A model generated the notes under the pieces. It was not told the origin of the DNA and made no database searches. It saw nothing but the letters and a program-made list of their open reading frames with translations. The translations under genes and the position numbers were made by a program. Shown here one piece after another: positions 1 to 11,500 of a stretch of 62,000 nucleotides of DNA. The stretch comes from Gnetum montanum. Its lineage: Eukaryota > Streptophyta > Gnetopsida > Gnetales > Gnetaceae. The stretch is from positions 452,698 through 514,697 of the forward strand of contig MNCI01000556.1 in NCBI GenBank assembly GCA_015680685.1, given 5' to 3'. Each line of letters starts with the position of its first letter. Positions within the stretch are counted from its first letter, which is position 1.

Positions 1-202
1 CGAAAATACCAAAAAAATCACATACCTCAGACTTGCTTAACCATACACCGTGACACATACAAGCAAGCCTGGGAAGACAACGAACGATTAACCCCAAGTG
101 TTTCTTGTGGCGTTAAGGCATTTAGTCTGCGGAGTTCGACCGGATTGCACATGCACGCTCGTATTCGTATGGTGGAGTGTAGGGGTACCTCGCCACTCAT
201 CA
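1..202 (+). mobile_element. Right end of a younger gypsy LTR (element E)
   Basis: This segment aligns with the terminal part of the element A and C LTRs, read in the + direction. It shares the block TATGGT..GTAGGGGTACCT followed by the terminal CACTCATCA, where the element A LTR ends TTATCACTCATCA. It stops at 202, exactly where homology to the element B ORF3 resumes. It holds about a dozen CpG dinucleotides in 200 bp, whereas the older LTRs here have lost nearly all of theirs. I infer a comparatively recent insertion into element B whose body lies left of the window. Its target duplication cannot be checked. Confidence 0.7.
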
Positions 203-2428
203 CCATCAAAGATGTATTTCCAAACATCACCTCCTTGTTGGAGTTGTTGGAGAGACTCATTCACCTTCACCTTCACTAGTTGGATATGTGTTTCATTGAT
301 TTCCTTCTACAAGCCAACCTAGTTCCTGTAATGATTTTTAACCCTTTCAAATTTAAGGTTCTTATTCTTTCAAGTGGTGATATGGATTGTAGATTTTTGG
401 CAAAGGCCATAGAACTCCTCCTTCAAGAGATTCATATTTTTAGCTTCCAACCTCCTTAGTTCAGTGTTTACCTTAATAAGATGCTCCTACTGTTGATAGA
501 TGAATTTAGACATTTGTTCCTTTTACACATTAACATTGCATAGGAGATACTTCTCTATGGTCAAAAATTAATTCTCCTAGCAGACTTTTAACCATGGCCT
601 TCTAAATGTTGTGGGATGTTTCACTGGCCAAGGACTGATCAAAGACTACTACTTCCTTTATGTACTTAGCCTCTTTGAGTTTGGCTTAAATTTGTTGAAA
701 CGCTTCATCTTGCATAATTTCTTGGCTAAGTACCATGGGATCAACAAGGTAGACTCTAAGTTCAGCAACCTCCATAGCCAAGCAATGGTTTCTAGCTTTG
801 GCTATTTTGAGTTGTTCCTCCATGATAATGCATTTGTACTTTGCCTCAAGAAGCTCCAACTAGGTAGCAGTGATGGTATCTAGAAGATTGAAGATATCCA
901 AAATTGGTTACCCAGTTCTCACCAATTAGTCTAACAATTTCTCATGCTAGGCTACACTTAACACTTCATCAATAGTTTTGGTGGATGTTTTCACATCTTT
1001 GAGCATAACAACATTAGGTATAGATGCCACCAAAGCATTGAGGGCCTTAGCTACTTAATTAGCAACTACTTCTACCACCATTTCCTACTCTTGGTACTAC
1101 ATCACTAGGATGGTAGCCCCCTCACTCTTCTCCAAATTTATCAAAAAAGTAGCGTTGTTCCTAGAAATATTTGGAAATTGCTGTTATCTCAAAAGAGATA
1201 CTGTTACTTCACAAGCACTTGGATTTGGCCTCATTGGCACTTGCATTCATTGGAAAGAAAACATTAGAATCCCATCCTCCATCTAGCTTATGGTTTGGGC
1301 CACTTTATTGAGGTGTCTCATGGCTAGTTAGTACACACATGGATCAACACCACTCATTTCTACCTACTACTACTATAGGAGTTTCTCATAGAGCTTGTGC
1401 ATGCACTTAATGGTAGCATGAGACTCTAGGATTATTTCATGAGTGGGTGGTGGAGATGGTGGCTAATTCTTCTCTTCTTAAATCACTTTTGTAGGTATTT
1501 TATCTTTCATCATCTCTACTAAAGAATTAGTTGGAGCATGCTGAACTACATCATTCATGTAGTAGGATATCCCTCCCCTTTTGCATGGTCTTTTGATTAG
1601 ACATGGGAAGGAAAGTGCCTTCCTTCCATGTTTGTTTTTTTTGAAGCACTTATCTATCTCAAAGATAGATTAGTTGTGAAATGTTGATAGGGAATTTTTC
1701 ACTCAAAGCAGCGTACACACATATAGAAAAGATTTGACCTTGCTAGGCCCCACCATTGGATTTAAGTGAAAGGTCGTGATTTGAAAATATGCAGGTGTTA
1801 TGGTTGTGAGTACACCATCCTCCTTGTAGTCCACTCCATAGTACTATTTTGTTGATTCTTTCTTGATGCCTAACTCTACTTGCATTGGGATTTCGATAAG
1901 AGTGGATCTAGTTTTAGGTAATCCAAGGGTCTAAGAGATTGCTTCTACTGAGTAGGACATAGTTATGTCCTTGATTTTGACCATGGCATTAGCCTGACTA
2001 TTATTCTAGAAGAGAAATGTCTCCTCCATGTACCACTCCTCATTAGAAATATTAATGGACCATATGGGAAAGTTTTGGAGTTCTGTTTTAACTTCTAGAG
2101 GAGCAAACTCCAAGAAGGCTCCAAAGTTTAGCTCTTGAAGTATGGATTTATAAACCTCCTTAGATGCAATTTTCTTGAGATAGCCCTCTATCAAGGTGAC
2201 CATAAGGTTTGTTCTTGGGCTTGGTGCCTCATCTTAGTGAGATTATTTACTTGTGGCCTCAGGAATCTATTTGATAGATTCCACTTTGAGCTCCTCTTGA
2301 AGAGATCCCATTGCATGGGTTTCTATTGTTTACTTCTAGGACTGTTCTTGGCCCCTTATAGCTCTTAGCCACTTATTCCTTGGTTGGGATAGTCCTAATT
2401 TCAATCCATGCTTTCCCTTTTCTATCAT
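203..2428 (-). pseudogene. Element B ORF3 (coiled-coil third ORF), broken
   Basis: The minus strand encodes a degraded copy of the long ORF also found in element A (45762-48593) and element C (20748-21616 plus 41470-43520). The start region near 2428 aligns with the element A start codon at 48593. The N-terminal part includes a segment like KLVLxELNFGPFLEHAP near 2100-2200. The middle is rich in heptad-like Leu/Lys/Glu/Gln stretches suggesting coiled coil. The piece nearest the window edge has VNESLQQLQQGGDVW, matching VNDFLQQLQQGREVW in element A. The C-terminal third is replaced at 202 by the inserted LTR. Many in-frame stops and frameshifts are present. Its position between integrase and 3' LTR matches the env-like ORF of Athila elements, but I see no convincing membrane segments and assign no function. 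Confidence 0.65.
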
Positions 2429-4460
2429 CTATGGTCATAACAAAATTAAGAATTAGTGTATGATGCATAACTTATAATGTTTAGGTACCTTATCTCCTTA
2501 GGAAGCTACACTTGGCTAAGTTGTAATCATGGTAGACTAATTATTTTAATACTATTTGATTAATATTGTCACCCAAGTTTGGTGGAAGGATTTAATTCTC
2601 ATGAAGTGATCATTTAATGTTATTTTATTCATTAAAACCTTGTGGGAATTAGAAAAATTTCAAAAAAAATTATCAAAAATGTAAGGTTTGTGGTCCTCAC
2701 AATGTAGAGCTTACCTCCAATAGTTGTAGGACTAAAAAACAAGGTAAATCAAATAAGTGGTGTGAAATTTATGGGCTTTGGAAGATACTAGGGTTTGAAA
2801 AATGAAAAAACATACCCATCATTTGTAAGAAAATGTGAAAAGTGGTTAAGTGCTCACTGCTATTTATAGAGTTTTTATACTACTTTGATGGGATCATGTC
2901 AACATGGTCAAGTCCATCGATGGGGCCTAAACTCAAAATTTTGCATAATTAGAATAACAAAACAAAGGAGTTTGACAATGAAATTAATATTTTTGAAGAC
3001 CTAGAAAAAGTTTTTAACATGATGAAATGCATGAAGAGGGCTAGATAAATTATGTAAAGGAGTTTTTGGCTAGAGAATGTAATTGAAGGAGTGCATAGTT
3101 GGATGCAATCAATGGAGCGCAAAAAAGATTTGATCACAAAAATGCCTAAGGGACTTGGAACTTAACCAATCAAACCAAGAGATATGCAAGTGGATCCTTC
3201 CCAAGTCAGGCTCATGTCCTTAATGCCCTTGCATGCCCTTAGACCAAGGAGTCCATGGATCCCAGAACTGATGAATGGTTATGGTAGTTAAATACCAAAT
3301 CACCAAAGAAACTACCAAAGAACTATGGTTGTATCAAACTAAGACATTGAAATAAACATAATGACAGGAAGTGAGGTGAATTATGGGAAGTAGTTGCGGA
3401 TGAGAGATAATGTGGAATGGAGTCTTGAATCATGGTTACATGAAGTTCCTTGTGGTTTTTGTGATTAAAATGACCCAATAATGACCATCCTTAGTCTGAA
3501 TTAAAACCATCCACTTCTAGTGACTTTTCATTAATACTTTTAGAATTTCCCATCCCCTAAGGCACACAAATACCCCCATAGATTAATTATGATTCCAAAA
3601 AGAGAAGCAAAGAGAAGTAGAAAGTGAGAAGGGCCTTAGTTAGAGGGCACCTTCAAGCATGGGTAACATGTATTTCTAGTCCAATAGCTAGTGCTTGTAA
3701 TGCATTATTTTGTCTAAGGGATGTGCTTTGAATTTCCATCTTTATTTTTCTTTTTTAAAGTTTTGTATTTTTGTGGATTTTTGTATTTTATTGGATGGGA
3801 CTCACATGATGCAAAGACTTAGCTTGTTGTTATTGATTGACATAGAAATGGTAAAGGATCTGTGAGAATACTAATGCATCGCAAAGGGTAGATAAGTACA
3901 AAAAGTGTTAAATTCACTTGAACTCACACCCTTTTCCATTAATTTAACTCTTTCCATGTTTGGAAACTACCAATGTTACAAATTTATTGAAGTTTTTACT
4001 TAAGAAGGGACCTCATACTTCCAAAACAAGGGAACATCATAGAGTTTGTAGATGATTTGATGACATGGACTCACTACCTGTAATCATGAAAAGAACCATG
4101 TCTTAGCTATCAATACCAAAATTCAAAGATAGTATCTAGACATTAGTGATCAAATAACATGAAGTACAAACCACCATTAATAGTAGCTATAGTGGCACTA
4201 TGTCCTATTGGTAATAAAAGAAAATAAAATAAACATAAGAAACATACATACCAAAATAAGGTAAAATATAAAAGAAATTATAAAATATTTAAGAAAGATA
4301 ATATGTACCAAAGATGGTGTAAAACAAAAAATGGTGAAAAATAAAAAAAATTAAAAAATTGAGGTGCCAATTTGTATGATTAGCATGGATAGCCATCTCC
4401 CCCGTGACTAAGTTGGAAGGAGAGATCTAAAAACTTGAGCATGCTTGTCCATTTGAGGAG
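2429..4460 (-). mobile_element. Element B non-coding spacer between pol and ORF3
   Basis: No coding signal was found. The stretch is AT-rich and aligns with 48594-50719 of element A and, reversed, with 18870-20747 of element C. Shared landmarks include the block around AGTTGGAAGGAGAGATCT at the left end of the deletion junction. It is therefore internal retroelement sequence and not host DNA. Confidence 0.6.
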
Positions 4461-4513
4461 GTGTTATTTGCACTGGTTCTCTATAGCTCATGGAAAAGTG
4501 TTATTTGCACTGG
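4461..4513. repeat. 16-bp direct repeat at the pol deletion junction
   Basis: GTGTTATTTGCACTGG occurs at 4461-4476 and again at 4498-4513. It sits exactly where element B leaves homology with the pol-ORF3 spacer of element A (about 50710) and before it rejoins homology in gag (about 55200). This looks like filler or slippage at a repaired break that removed about 4.5 kb of pol. Confidence 0.55.
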
Positions 4514-4599
4514 ATACATGAGATTACGTCTAATAATTATCATTAAAGATCATAAAGCATTGTCTTCCATTGATGGATTAATTCTAGCTCTAAGGACTA

Positions 4600-5830
4600 G
4601 TACAAACATTTTGATTCTTTGATCAATGTCCTTGGGAACAGCTTTAACTTTTGCCATTCATTTTCAATGTTCTGTAAGGCATGAGCATCATGAAAGGCTT
4701 GAAAGTAATTTTGTGGATCTAGATTGTATCCCCGTTTAAACATAGGGATATTATTCATATCCAATAGTTTTATGTAGCTATTTTCACATGCCTTGTTGGG
4801 ATTGTAACTACCTCTGCAATGTTCAACATATTTCTAGTCACAACTAAGCACTCAACATAGTCATAGCTTTCTCTATGGTCATGATGTCTATGATGCCCCA
4901 TAATATCCCTTAATTTGTGATGATGGACTTCCATTAATTATCCATGCCCTACATATATGCTATTCTAGTGGGATCTACGATCATTCTTATCCCACCGGTC
5001 ATCTCCATCATGGTCTATACCATGTCGTCAGCTTCAATTGGAGTCTAAAGAGGAAGAGGATGAGTATGAAAAAGGAGAAGAGGGAGGAGAGCCACCACCA
5101 ATATCACCATGTCTGCTATCCCCTCTTCATTGATCATGGTCATGATCACCATATCTATCATCATTATGGTGCTTTCCATTGTTCCTACCATGACTTCATC
5201 CCTTGGGTCACCCATGATCATGGGACCCAATCTTCCCTAAAATAGGGTTATCTATAGTGGAGTGTAGGTTTTGGTTCAAGGGCTTCTCATCACTAATATT
5301 AGAAAGAGAATCAGTGAATTGGAAAGTTCTCAAAAAAAGATCTTCCCCTTCTTTCTGGCCCAATAGGAACAAGGGGTTTGTGAACCATCTCCCCTTCAAA
5401 GCCTCATACCAAGCTTCCACTTACCAGTCTCTCTTACATTACACTCTAGTGGGATGGTAATCCTGGTAGCCATGATCCTATTAAACATATTTAGCTTTAA
5501 GTCTTATGATGCCCAACCTCATGATGTTTTGAAGGAACATTATAGGAATAGAGTGATTAGGTGGAAATACGATGTTGTCCTTCATGTCCCGCGATCACAT
5601 CTAGTCATCCTAGTGTAAGGTGAAGGTGAAGTCTAGAGTGTAAGCATTGAGATGCATGTAGATAACTTGGCATTGTTGATGCATAGGTGCTGTTTGACCC
5701 TCTTATATAAAGAACTTTGAATAATAGTGTGCTTATTATATACTTTGTTACTTTAATGATTTAGCTTAATGGGTTCATTACAATATCATTGAATAATTTC
5801 ACTACTCCTAAATTGTGCATGAAGGTAACT
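4600..5830 (-). pseudogene. Element B gag remnant
   Basis: The minus strand is a decayed Ty3/gypsy gag. It aligns with element A gag (54350-56230) through a conserved block at 4640-4860 versus 55230-55440. It also aligns with element C gag (14640-16740) through the motif KGRWFTNPLFLLGQKE, which is KGKWFTNLVFLLDQKD in C. A His/Asp-rich low-complexity region at 5045-5230 corresponds to a similar His-rich stretch in the other two copies. The downstream Cys/His knuckle and all of pol are missing because of the deletion at about 4460-4600. Several frameshifts and stops are present. Confidence 0.65.
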
Positions 5831-5832
5831 AA

Positions 5833-5852
5833 AGTCCTCAGTAATGATGCCA
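5833..5852 (-). promoter_or_regulatory. Element B primer binding site (tRNA-Asp type)
   Basis: On the minus strand this reads TGGCATCATTACTGAGGACT. The canonical plant tRNA-Asp site used by Athila elements is TGGCGCCGTTGCCGGGGACT. All six differences are transitions. It lies immediately inside the 5' LTR. Confidence 0.75.
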
Positions 5853-5853
5853 A

Positions 5854-6630
5854 TGATAAGAAATCAGTAGTCCCTATGTCCAATCATATGAATTACTAGT
5901 GTTCACTAAGTTATCCAATCAAATTTCATAGACTTTAGCTCTCTAAGTACATTGGGTCTAGGTAGTAAATTATAATGAATGTGATCATTGTCTTTTTAGT
6001 TCCACTTGTGAAGTGCATGGGTATGGTTAAGTGTTACTAAGGCACATGATTTTTATTATTTTATATTTTTCTATTAAATTTTATGAAGTGCTAAAATAAA
6101 TTAATTGAATTTTTAATTAAACTAATAAATAATTAATATTTAGCTAATCCTAGCATATGTATCCATTCCCACATTTTGTACACATCCTGAACACATTTCA
6201 ATGCTACTAGGTTACCAAGCATTAATGTATGCTTAATGTGGTCATACTTATGCTCCTTAATTAATCACTTATTAAATAATTACTTAGAAACATCAAAGTA
6301 AATTGCATGATTCATTAAACACATAAATTAAACATTAAGCTATTCCAAGTATTGCAAGGTTTGATTAGAAAAGCTCATATTTATTGTCATTCACATTGAG
6401 GTGAGCAAGTACATCAATGCTTGAATAAAGATCTATACACTTCTTGACTCCTACTATAGGCACTCAGAAAATATTTTAACTCTAGGAAAAGCAAACTGCA
6501 AGGGATTTGCTACAACTAATGAAATATTGCCATAAATGTGGCAAGTGCATGCACAATTATAGGCGATGATAGCGTGCCACGTCGATGGGACGAGATTGCA
6601 TTGATGTAACCTATTGCACATATTTCATCA
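5854..6630 (-). mobile_element. Element B 5' LTR
   Basis: This 777-bp segment aligns along its length with both element A LTRs (44667-45590, 56322-57260). It begins TGATAAG and ends TTTCATCA in + orientation. The tRNA-Asp primer site adjoins its left edge, so it is the 5' LTR of a minus-strand element. The candidate right-hand target duplication would be CTTAC at 6631-6635, but the other end lies outside the window. Confidence 0.75.
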
Positions 6631-6829
6631 CTTACTATATATAGTTTTGCTTTTGAGGATCAATCTTTTAATCATATAATGTAATTGATAGAGATATAAG
6701 AAATAGAATTAATGTAGGATAGTAAAAATGAAGATAGGCTAATGGTGCTCTATGTGATAAAAAAATACTAATAAAATTGAACAAGAAATTTTACAAGATA
6801 ATAATCAAACTTGTTATCCCATATGGTGC

Positions 6830-7190
6830 TAAATATTAGGCAACATCAAAGAAGCATAAACAACAAATCAAAGTAGTAGAAATGTAAATGCTTTGATAAA
6901 TATTGAATATTACTAGAAGAGATAAACTACATAATACAAACATTAAAAGAAGACTTAGAATAAATTCTACTTTAGATAAGTTATAAGAACAGTAGCTTAG
7001 ATCATTTGGACATGTGCAAAGAAGGTCAAACAATAAGCCTATAAACAAAGGTTTCTATATCATTGTTCTAGGAAAGCCATTGAAAGGAAGACCAAAGAAG
7101 ACATGGGAAGAAGCAATTGAAGATTATTTAAAGAAACTACAAATAAATTAATATCTAGCTCTTCATAAAGGTGAATGATAAAAAAAATCA
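6830..7190 (+). pseudogene. RTE-type LINE reverse transcriptase, C-terminal scrap
   Basis: In one + frame with two stops the translation reads about as follows: an EMxML-like start, ITRRDKLHNTNIKRRLRINS, then LRSFGHVQRRSNNKPINKG, then GKPLKGRPKKTWEEAIEDYL. These blocks (MLRWxxGxTRRDxIRN, LRWFGHVQRR, GRPKKTWxExVxxDL) are characteristic of the extreme C terminus of RTE-like and related non-LTR reverse transcriptases in plants. No catalytic RT domain remains upstream. The 3' part continues as decayed non-coding sequence. It is a 5'-truncated LINE relic and the only clear coding trace between elements B and copia. Confidence 0.75.
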
Positions 7191-9982
7191 TGTAGGTAAT
7201 CCCATTTTTTTGGAACAAGGCTAGAATAATGATGATCAAGATGATTTAATAAACTAAGCTAAAATATAGAAATTGATTTATTAATCTTATTAATTAAAGT
7301 GTAAATTCTAATCTAGCCTAAGGGAAATGAGCATCTATTTCCAATTGCTTGTACATATCTTGAACTCTAATATATTTTGGGATGTTAGTTTTTAAATAAT
7401 ACTTAGGTTTCTAGGTACTTAGTTTATTATTGTTTACATCTCCCACCTCTATCCTTCAAAAGAATTGGCCTCTTGTCCAAAATTAGTACTTACATCCTCT
7501 AATCTCTATTCCTTTAAATGAATTAGCTTCTCAACTAAATTTAAAATAAATTTTAATTAATTGATAAAATATTATGTATAATTTTTTACTAGTTGATAAG
7601 GGTGATTAGATAAATACAAATGTAATAGTTTTTCAAATTGTTTCCCTTAGACTTGAACAAGTCTTCCCATTTGAAAGAAAAGGAACCTTAAATATCAAAA
7701 AAATAATTATTAGATCAATTTAAAATGAATTCATAACTTTGAACCAAGTGTCTTATCATCTTGATAGCCCTCACTTGCTAATGGTTATGTATAGAGGGAC
7801 AATGTGAAACAGGTACCCGCCAATAAACCACTAATTGGCTAGAAAGGCAGACTTGAGTCATTTTCACTTTTCAGAGAATTACATTAAAATTAGCTCAGTG
7901 ATAATTTGGGAGTTATCAAGAAAAATTTTTAAGCCCTTCCCATTCCCTTTAACTGTTGATGCATACATTTTGGTCACACCAATATTGGGAAAGAAAACTC
8001 GTTTTAGGAGACTATTGCTTAGGGTGCCTCTCGTATGGGTACAAAAACCTAGGAATAGTCTTAGCTGGAGAGGGCTACATGGCCTTTTGTAAATAATAAA
8101 CTAAAAAAAAGAAAACTTGGAATTTAAATTAAATAATTATCTCAAATACAATGAGTAACTAAAGAAATGAATTTTCCCTAGTCTCATAGTTCTGCCAACC
8201 ACATGCACTGCCTGGAATGCTATTGCCATAGAGAGGAAGAGGGAGTGAGGAGGAGGAGAAAAGAGAAAAAGAGAGACTACCTACTATAGTCTACATGGGG
8301 CAGCAACCATGATTACTCAAAGCCTATTGTCTTCTACCACCTTTTGTGCACTGTCATAGAGAGAAAGACTGTCCACCCACGTTTGCACCACCGAGATAAG
8401 CTGTTGGCCCAAATAAAATTGTACATGTCACGTCCTACACGTGGGCTAACTACCATAGATAAAAGAAAAGGAAAGGGAGAATCATCTTGCATTGCTGTAG
8501 AGATCACAAGGATCTGATTTTGAGCTGCTAGCTTCTGCCTTGGACTCTCCTCGAAGATCAGCCAGAAGCCCGTACACATAATGGACAAATTAAAACATGA
8601 AAGCAAACTATACTAACATGAACATGATTAAAATAACCAACTAATCAAAAGAGAACTAGATGTAGGCCACCCAAATCAAACCATCTTATTTAATCAAAAT
8701 CTAAATATATAATTTTATTATTTTAACTACATATATCTCTATATAATTAAAATATAATTATGATTTCTTTCCCAATCTTCTTACAAAGTAAAAGTCAATA
8801 GCATGCAGACTACTTTGAGCACAAGACCCATACTAAACTTAATGAGTAGGATAGGCATACATTAGATTGTAGCTAGTCAGAACTTTTGGATTTTTCCTTG
8901 GAACCTTTTTTGTTTACATTGAGAAAGAAAATGGATGAAAAGGGATAATTTGCCCTTTTTTTTTGGAAAATAGGTTTAAAAGGGGAAATGGAGGTTAATG
9001 AGAGGATAGCTGCTGGACCTTATCACATTTAAGAACTTATTAAACTGCCATTGAACATGGTCCTCATTATTATTATTTTTTTATTTTTTTAGGAAATTTT
9101 GCTCATGGTGTACTTCATTCTTAAGGTAGGAATTCCAACATGAGTCTAGTTGATTGGTTGCACTGCCAATGAACATGGTCCTTTCGAAACTTTGCCCATG
9201 GTGCAGTTCAACCCTCATGTATGTGCCTTTGATTATAATTTGATGGAATAATAGCTGGTCTCGTAGGTGGCTAAGGATTCTCAAGTAGAGATGAACACAC
9301 TTCACCCCATTGTTCACAAGGTAACCATGGATCATCACACTTGAGGGCTAGGGCTTATGAGAGGGAAAATGGGGTTTTCCAAGGTCACCTAGTGATTATG
9401 GCTAACCATTATCCAACATCACCTATCCTACACTCACATGCTCATGATGATTACATGATAAATTAGCACAAATCTCATGCTCCATAATCCAACATAACTA
9501 AAGAAATTAAAACCTTGAAAAAGACTGGGAAGAATCAAAGAATTATTGAAATATATAGTATAAAAGAGATTTTATGTAATAGTAATAAGAAATATTATAT
9601 AAAGCATTATACTAACATTATTTTCCAATGGTGCTCTGATGACCCAATGCCTAGTAACTCAAAAGACCATAATGATTACTGAAATCATATGCAAAGAAAA
9701 AATCAATATTGTTTTCACAATGCTTTTCAACCCATCTTCTATCCATAAACTAGTGTAGCATTAAACAAGTTTAAATGCAAGCTTAAGCTAAGTAATCTTT
9801 TTTTCACAGATAACTCTTCAAGTATTTTGAGCAATCTTCTTTGCATGGACCACCATCAACTTCAGCTATGTTACATAATCTTTATTGCATAGACCAATCC
9901 TCACCTGTGTTTCCAACAATGGTCTTTGCATCGATCATTGTAGTGAAGATGTTGTAGATGCTTGTGAGCATCTTCTTTTTGA
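7191..9982. other. No gene recognised; AT-rich decayed DNA
   Basis: Both strands were read and only short unconvincing ORFs were found. A purine-rich tract lies near 8221-8278. A weak imperfect duplication around the phrase AATGAACATGGTCCT occurs at 9051-9066 and 9167-9182. The last 95 bp (about 9885-9980) resemble 44434-44515. The stretch probably holds older transposon remains beyond recognition. Confidence 0.5.
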
Positions 9983-10596
9983 TGTGTGTGGGTCCCTCCA
10001 ACATGAGGACCACATCACATTAATATAAATAAATAAAAATGAGGGGAAGGAAGGCTACCTACTAAGCCAACCAAAATTAGCTGCCCATATTGGTTGCTAA
10101 GTTAGGTAGCTCTCAACAAAGGCTGCCTAAGTTAGGTAGCATAAGGAATTTCCATTGGCTATAGATCCAAGGGAAATGGCAAATGGATGTAGGGGTAGAA
10201 AAGAAGCCAATGGCCAAAGTGAGAAAGAGATGCCAAAGGGAGAGACACACAAATAAGCTTTGTGAGCTTAGGTTTCTAGGAATTTTTCCTAAAGAGGTGT
10301 GAGATTTCTCCTTGTTATTCCAAGAATATTTTTTTTGAGAGTGTGTGTCAATTCTTTATACCTCTAGTAATTGAGTAAAGAGACATTTTGTATTCCTAGA
10401 ATTTATTAGTGGAAGAAGATTTTTTGGAGCTTGCCTAAGGAAGGGTGAACCACATGAGTCCTAGTGTTATTGGATGTTATTATTTTGTACTTTACTTTCA
10501 TTGTCTACTCTATTAGTTTATATCTTACTTTTAACACACAAGTGGGAAAATACTACATAAGCTAGTTCATGGTGTTATGCCCTCCTTTTCCCAACA
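9983..10596 (+). mobile_element. Ty1/copia 5' LTR
   Basis: The segment begins near TGTGTGGGTCCC and ends TTTTCCCAACA. It is followed after two bases by a tRNA-iMet primer site and then copia gag. The left boundary is the less certain one because no second LTR copy exists in the window for comparison. A short internal repeat, TAAGTTAGGTAGC, occurs at about 10099-10111 and 10128-10140. Confidence 0.6.
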
Positions 10597-10598
10597 AT

Positions 10599-10610
10599 TG
10601 GCATTAGAGC
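10599..10610 (+). promoter_or_regulatory. Copia primer binding site (tRNA-iMet)
   Basis: TGGCATTAGAGC matches the standard plant copia site TGGTATCAGAGC at 10 of 12 positions, both changes being transitions. It sits two bases after the LTR end. Confidence 0.8.
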
Positions 10611-10711
10611 ACCAGGTTGGAGATCACAAACAATAAAACAACATTATAACAACTTAGTACTGTAACTCATGGAGTTTGTTGCAAAATTTGTGAGTATTTT
10701 TGTGTGTTGTT

Positions 10712-11500
10712 ATGGAAAAAACTAGCAACAATAATGGAATTAGTAGCATGGATATAAATACTAGGAAGTGGTTTATTTGAATTCTAAAAATTATGAGTTA
10801 TGGAAGGGGAAAATGGAAGACCTTCTATATTGTAAAAAGTGTTATGATTCTAGCACTAGTAAAAAGCCAACAACAATGGGTGATGAGGAGTGTTAAATGT
10901 TGGATAGAAAAGTTGTACAGTATATTTGCCATTAGGTGGATGATAATTTTTATCATCTTGTCCCCATAGAAAAATCTACCAAAAATCTATGGGATAAGTT
11001 AGAGGAGATGTATGCTGGAAAGATGAGAGGAAATAAAATATACTTAACAACAAAACTGATGAACACCAAGTACAAAGAAGGTACTCCCATATCTAAGCAC
11101 CTCAATGAGATGCAATGCATTATGAATCAACTTGTAGATTTGAAAATCAACTTTGAGAAAGAATTATAGGGTTTGATAATTCTTGGCTCGTTGCCACAAA
11201 GTTGGGAGACATTCAGAATGTCAGTAACAAACTCAACCCCAAATGGAGTTTTATCAGTCAACCAAATCAAAAGAAATATCCTAAATGAAGAAATTAGGAG
11301 AAAGATGGTGGGATTTACAAGTTCTAGTTTTGAGGCACTAGCTACAGAAAATTGGGGGATGATCTAGAGTAAAGATCCACAAAAGCATGAAAATGCTAGA
11401 AGGAAGTCCAAATCCAAAAAGGAGATTGAGTGTTATCACTGTGACAAGAAGGGACACATGAAGAAGAATTGCAAAAAGCTAAAGCGAGAGTAGCAACAAC
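10712..11500 (+). pseudogene. Ty1/copia gag (UBN2-type) with zinc knuckle, broken
   Basis: The reading frame starts at an ATG soon after the primer site. It contains the LNSKNYELWKGKMEDLL block, then NLWDKLEEMYAGK, and LPQSWETFRMSV typical of plant copia gag-polypeptide (UBN2) proteins. A nucleic-acid binding knuckle follows at 11431-11472 with CYHCDKKGHMKKNC, a complete CX2CX4HX4C pattern. Gag packages the element RNA into virus-like particles. At least three in-frame stops (for example at 10918 and 11167) and a frameshift near 10780 show that it is dead. It continues into protease in the same polyprotein. Confidence 0.85.

Noticed and set aside
8334-8606. Minus-strand 90-codon ORF as a gene
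   Set aside because: No recognisable motif, no splice or promoter context, and composition like the surrounding decayed DNA.
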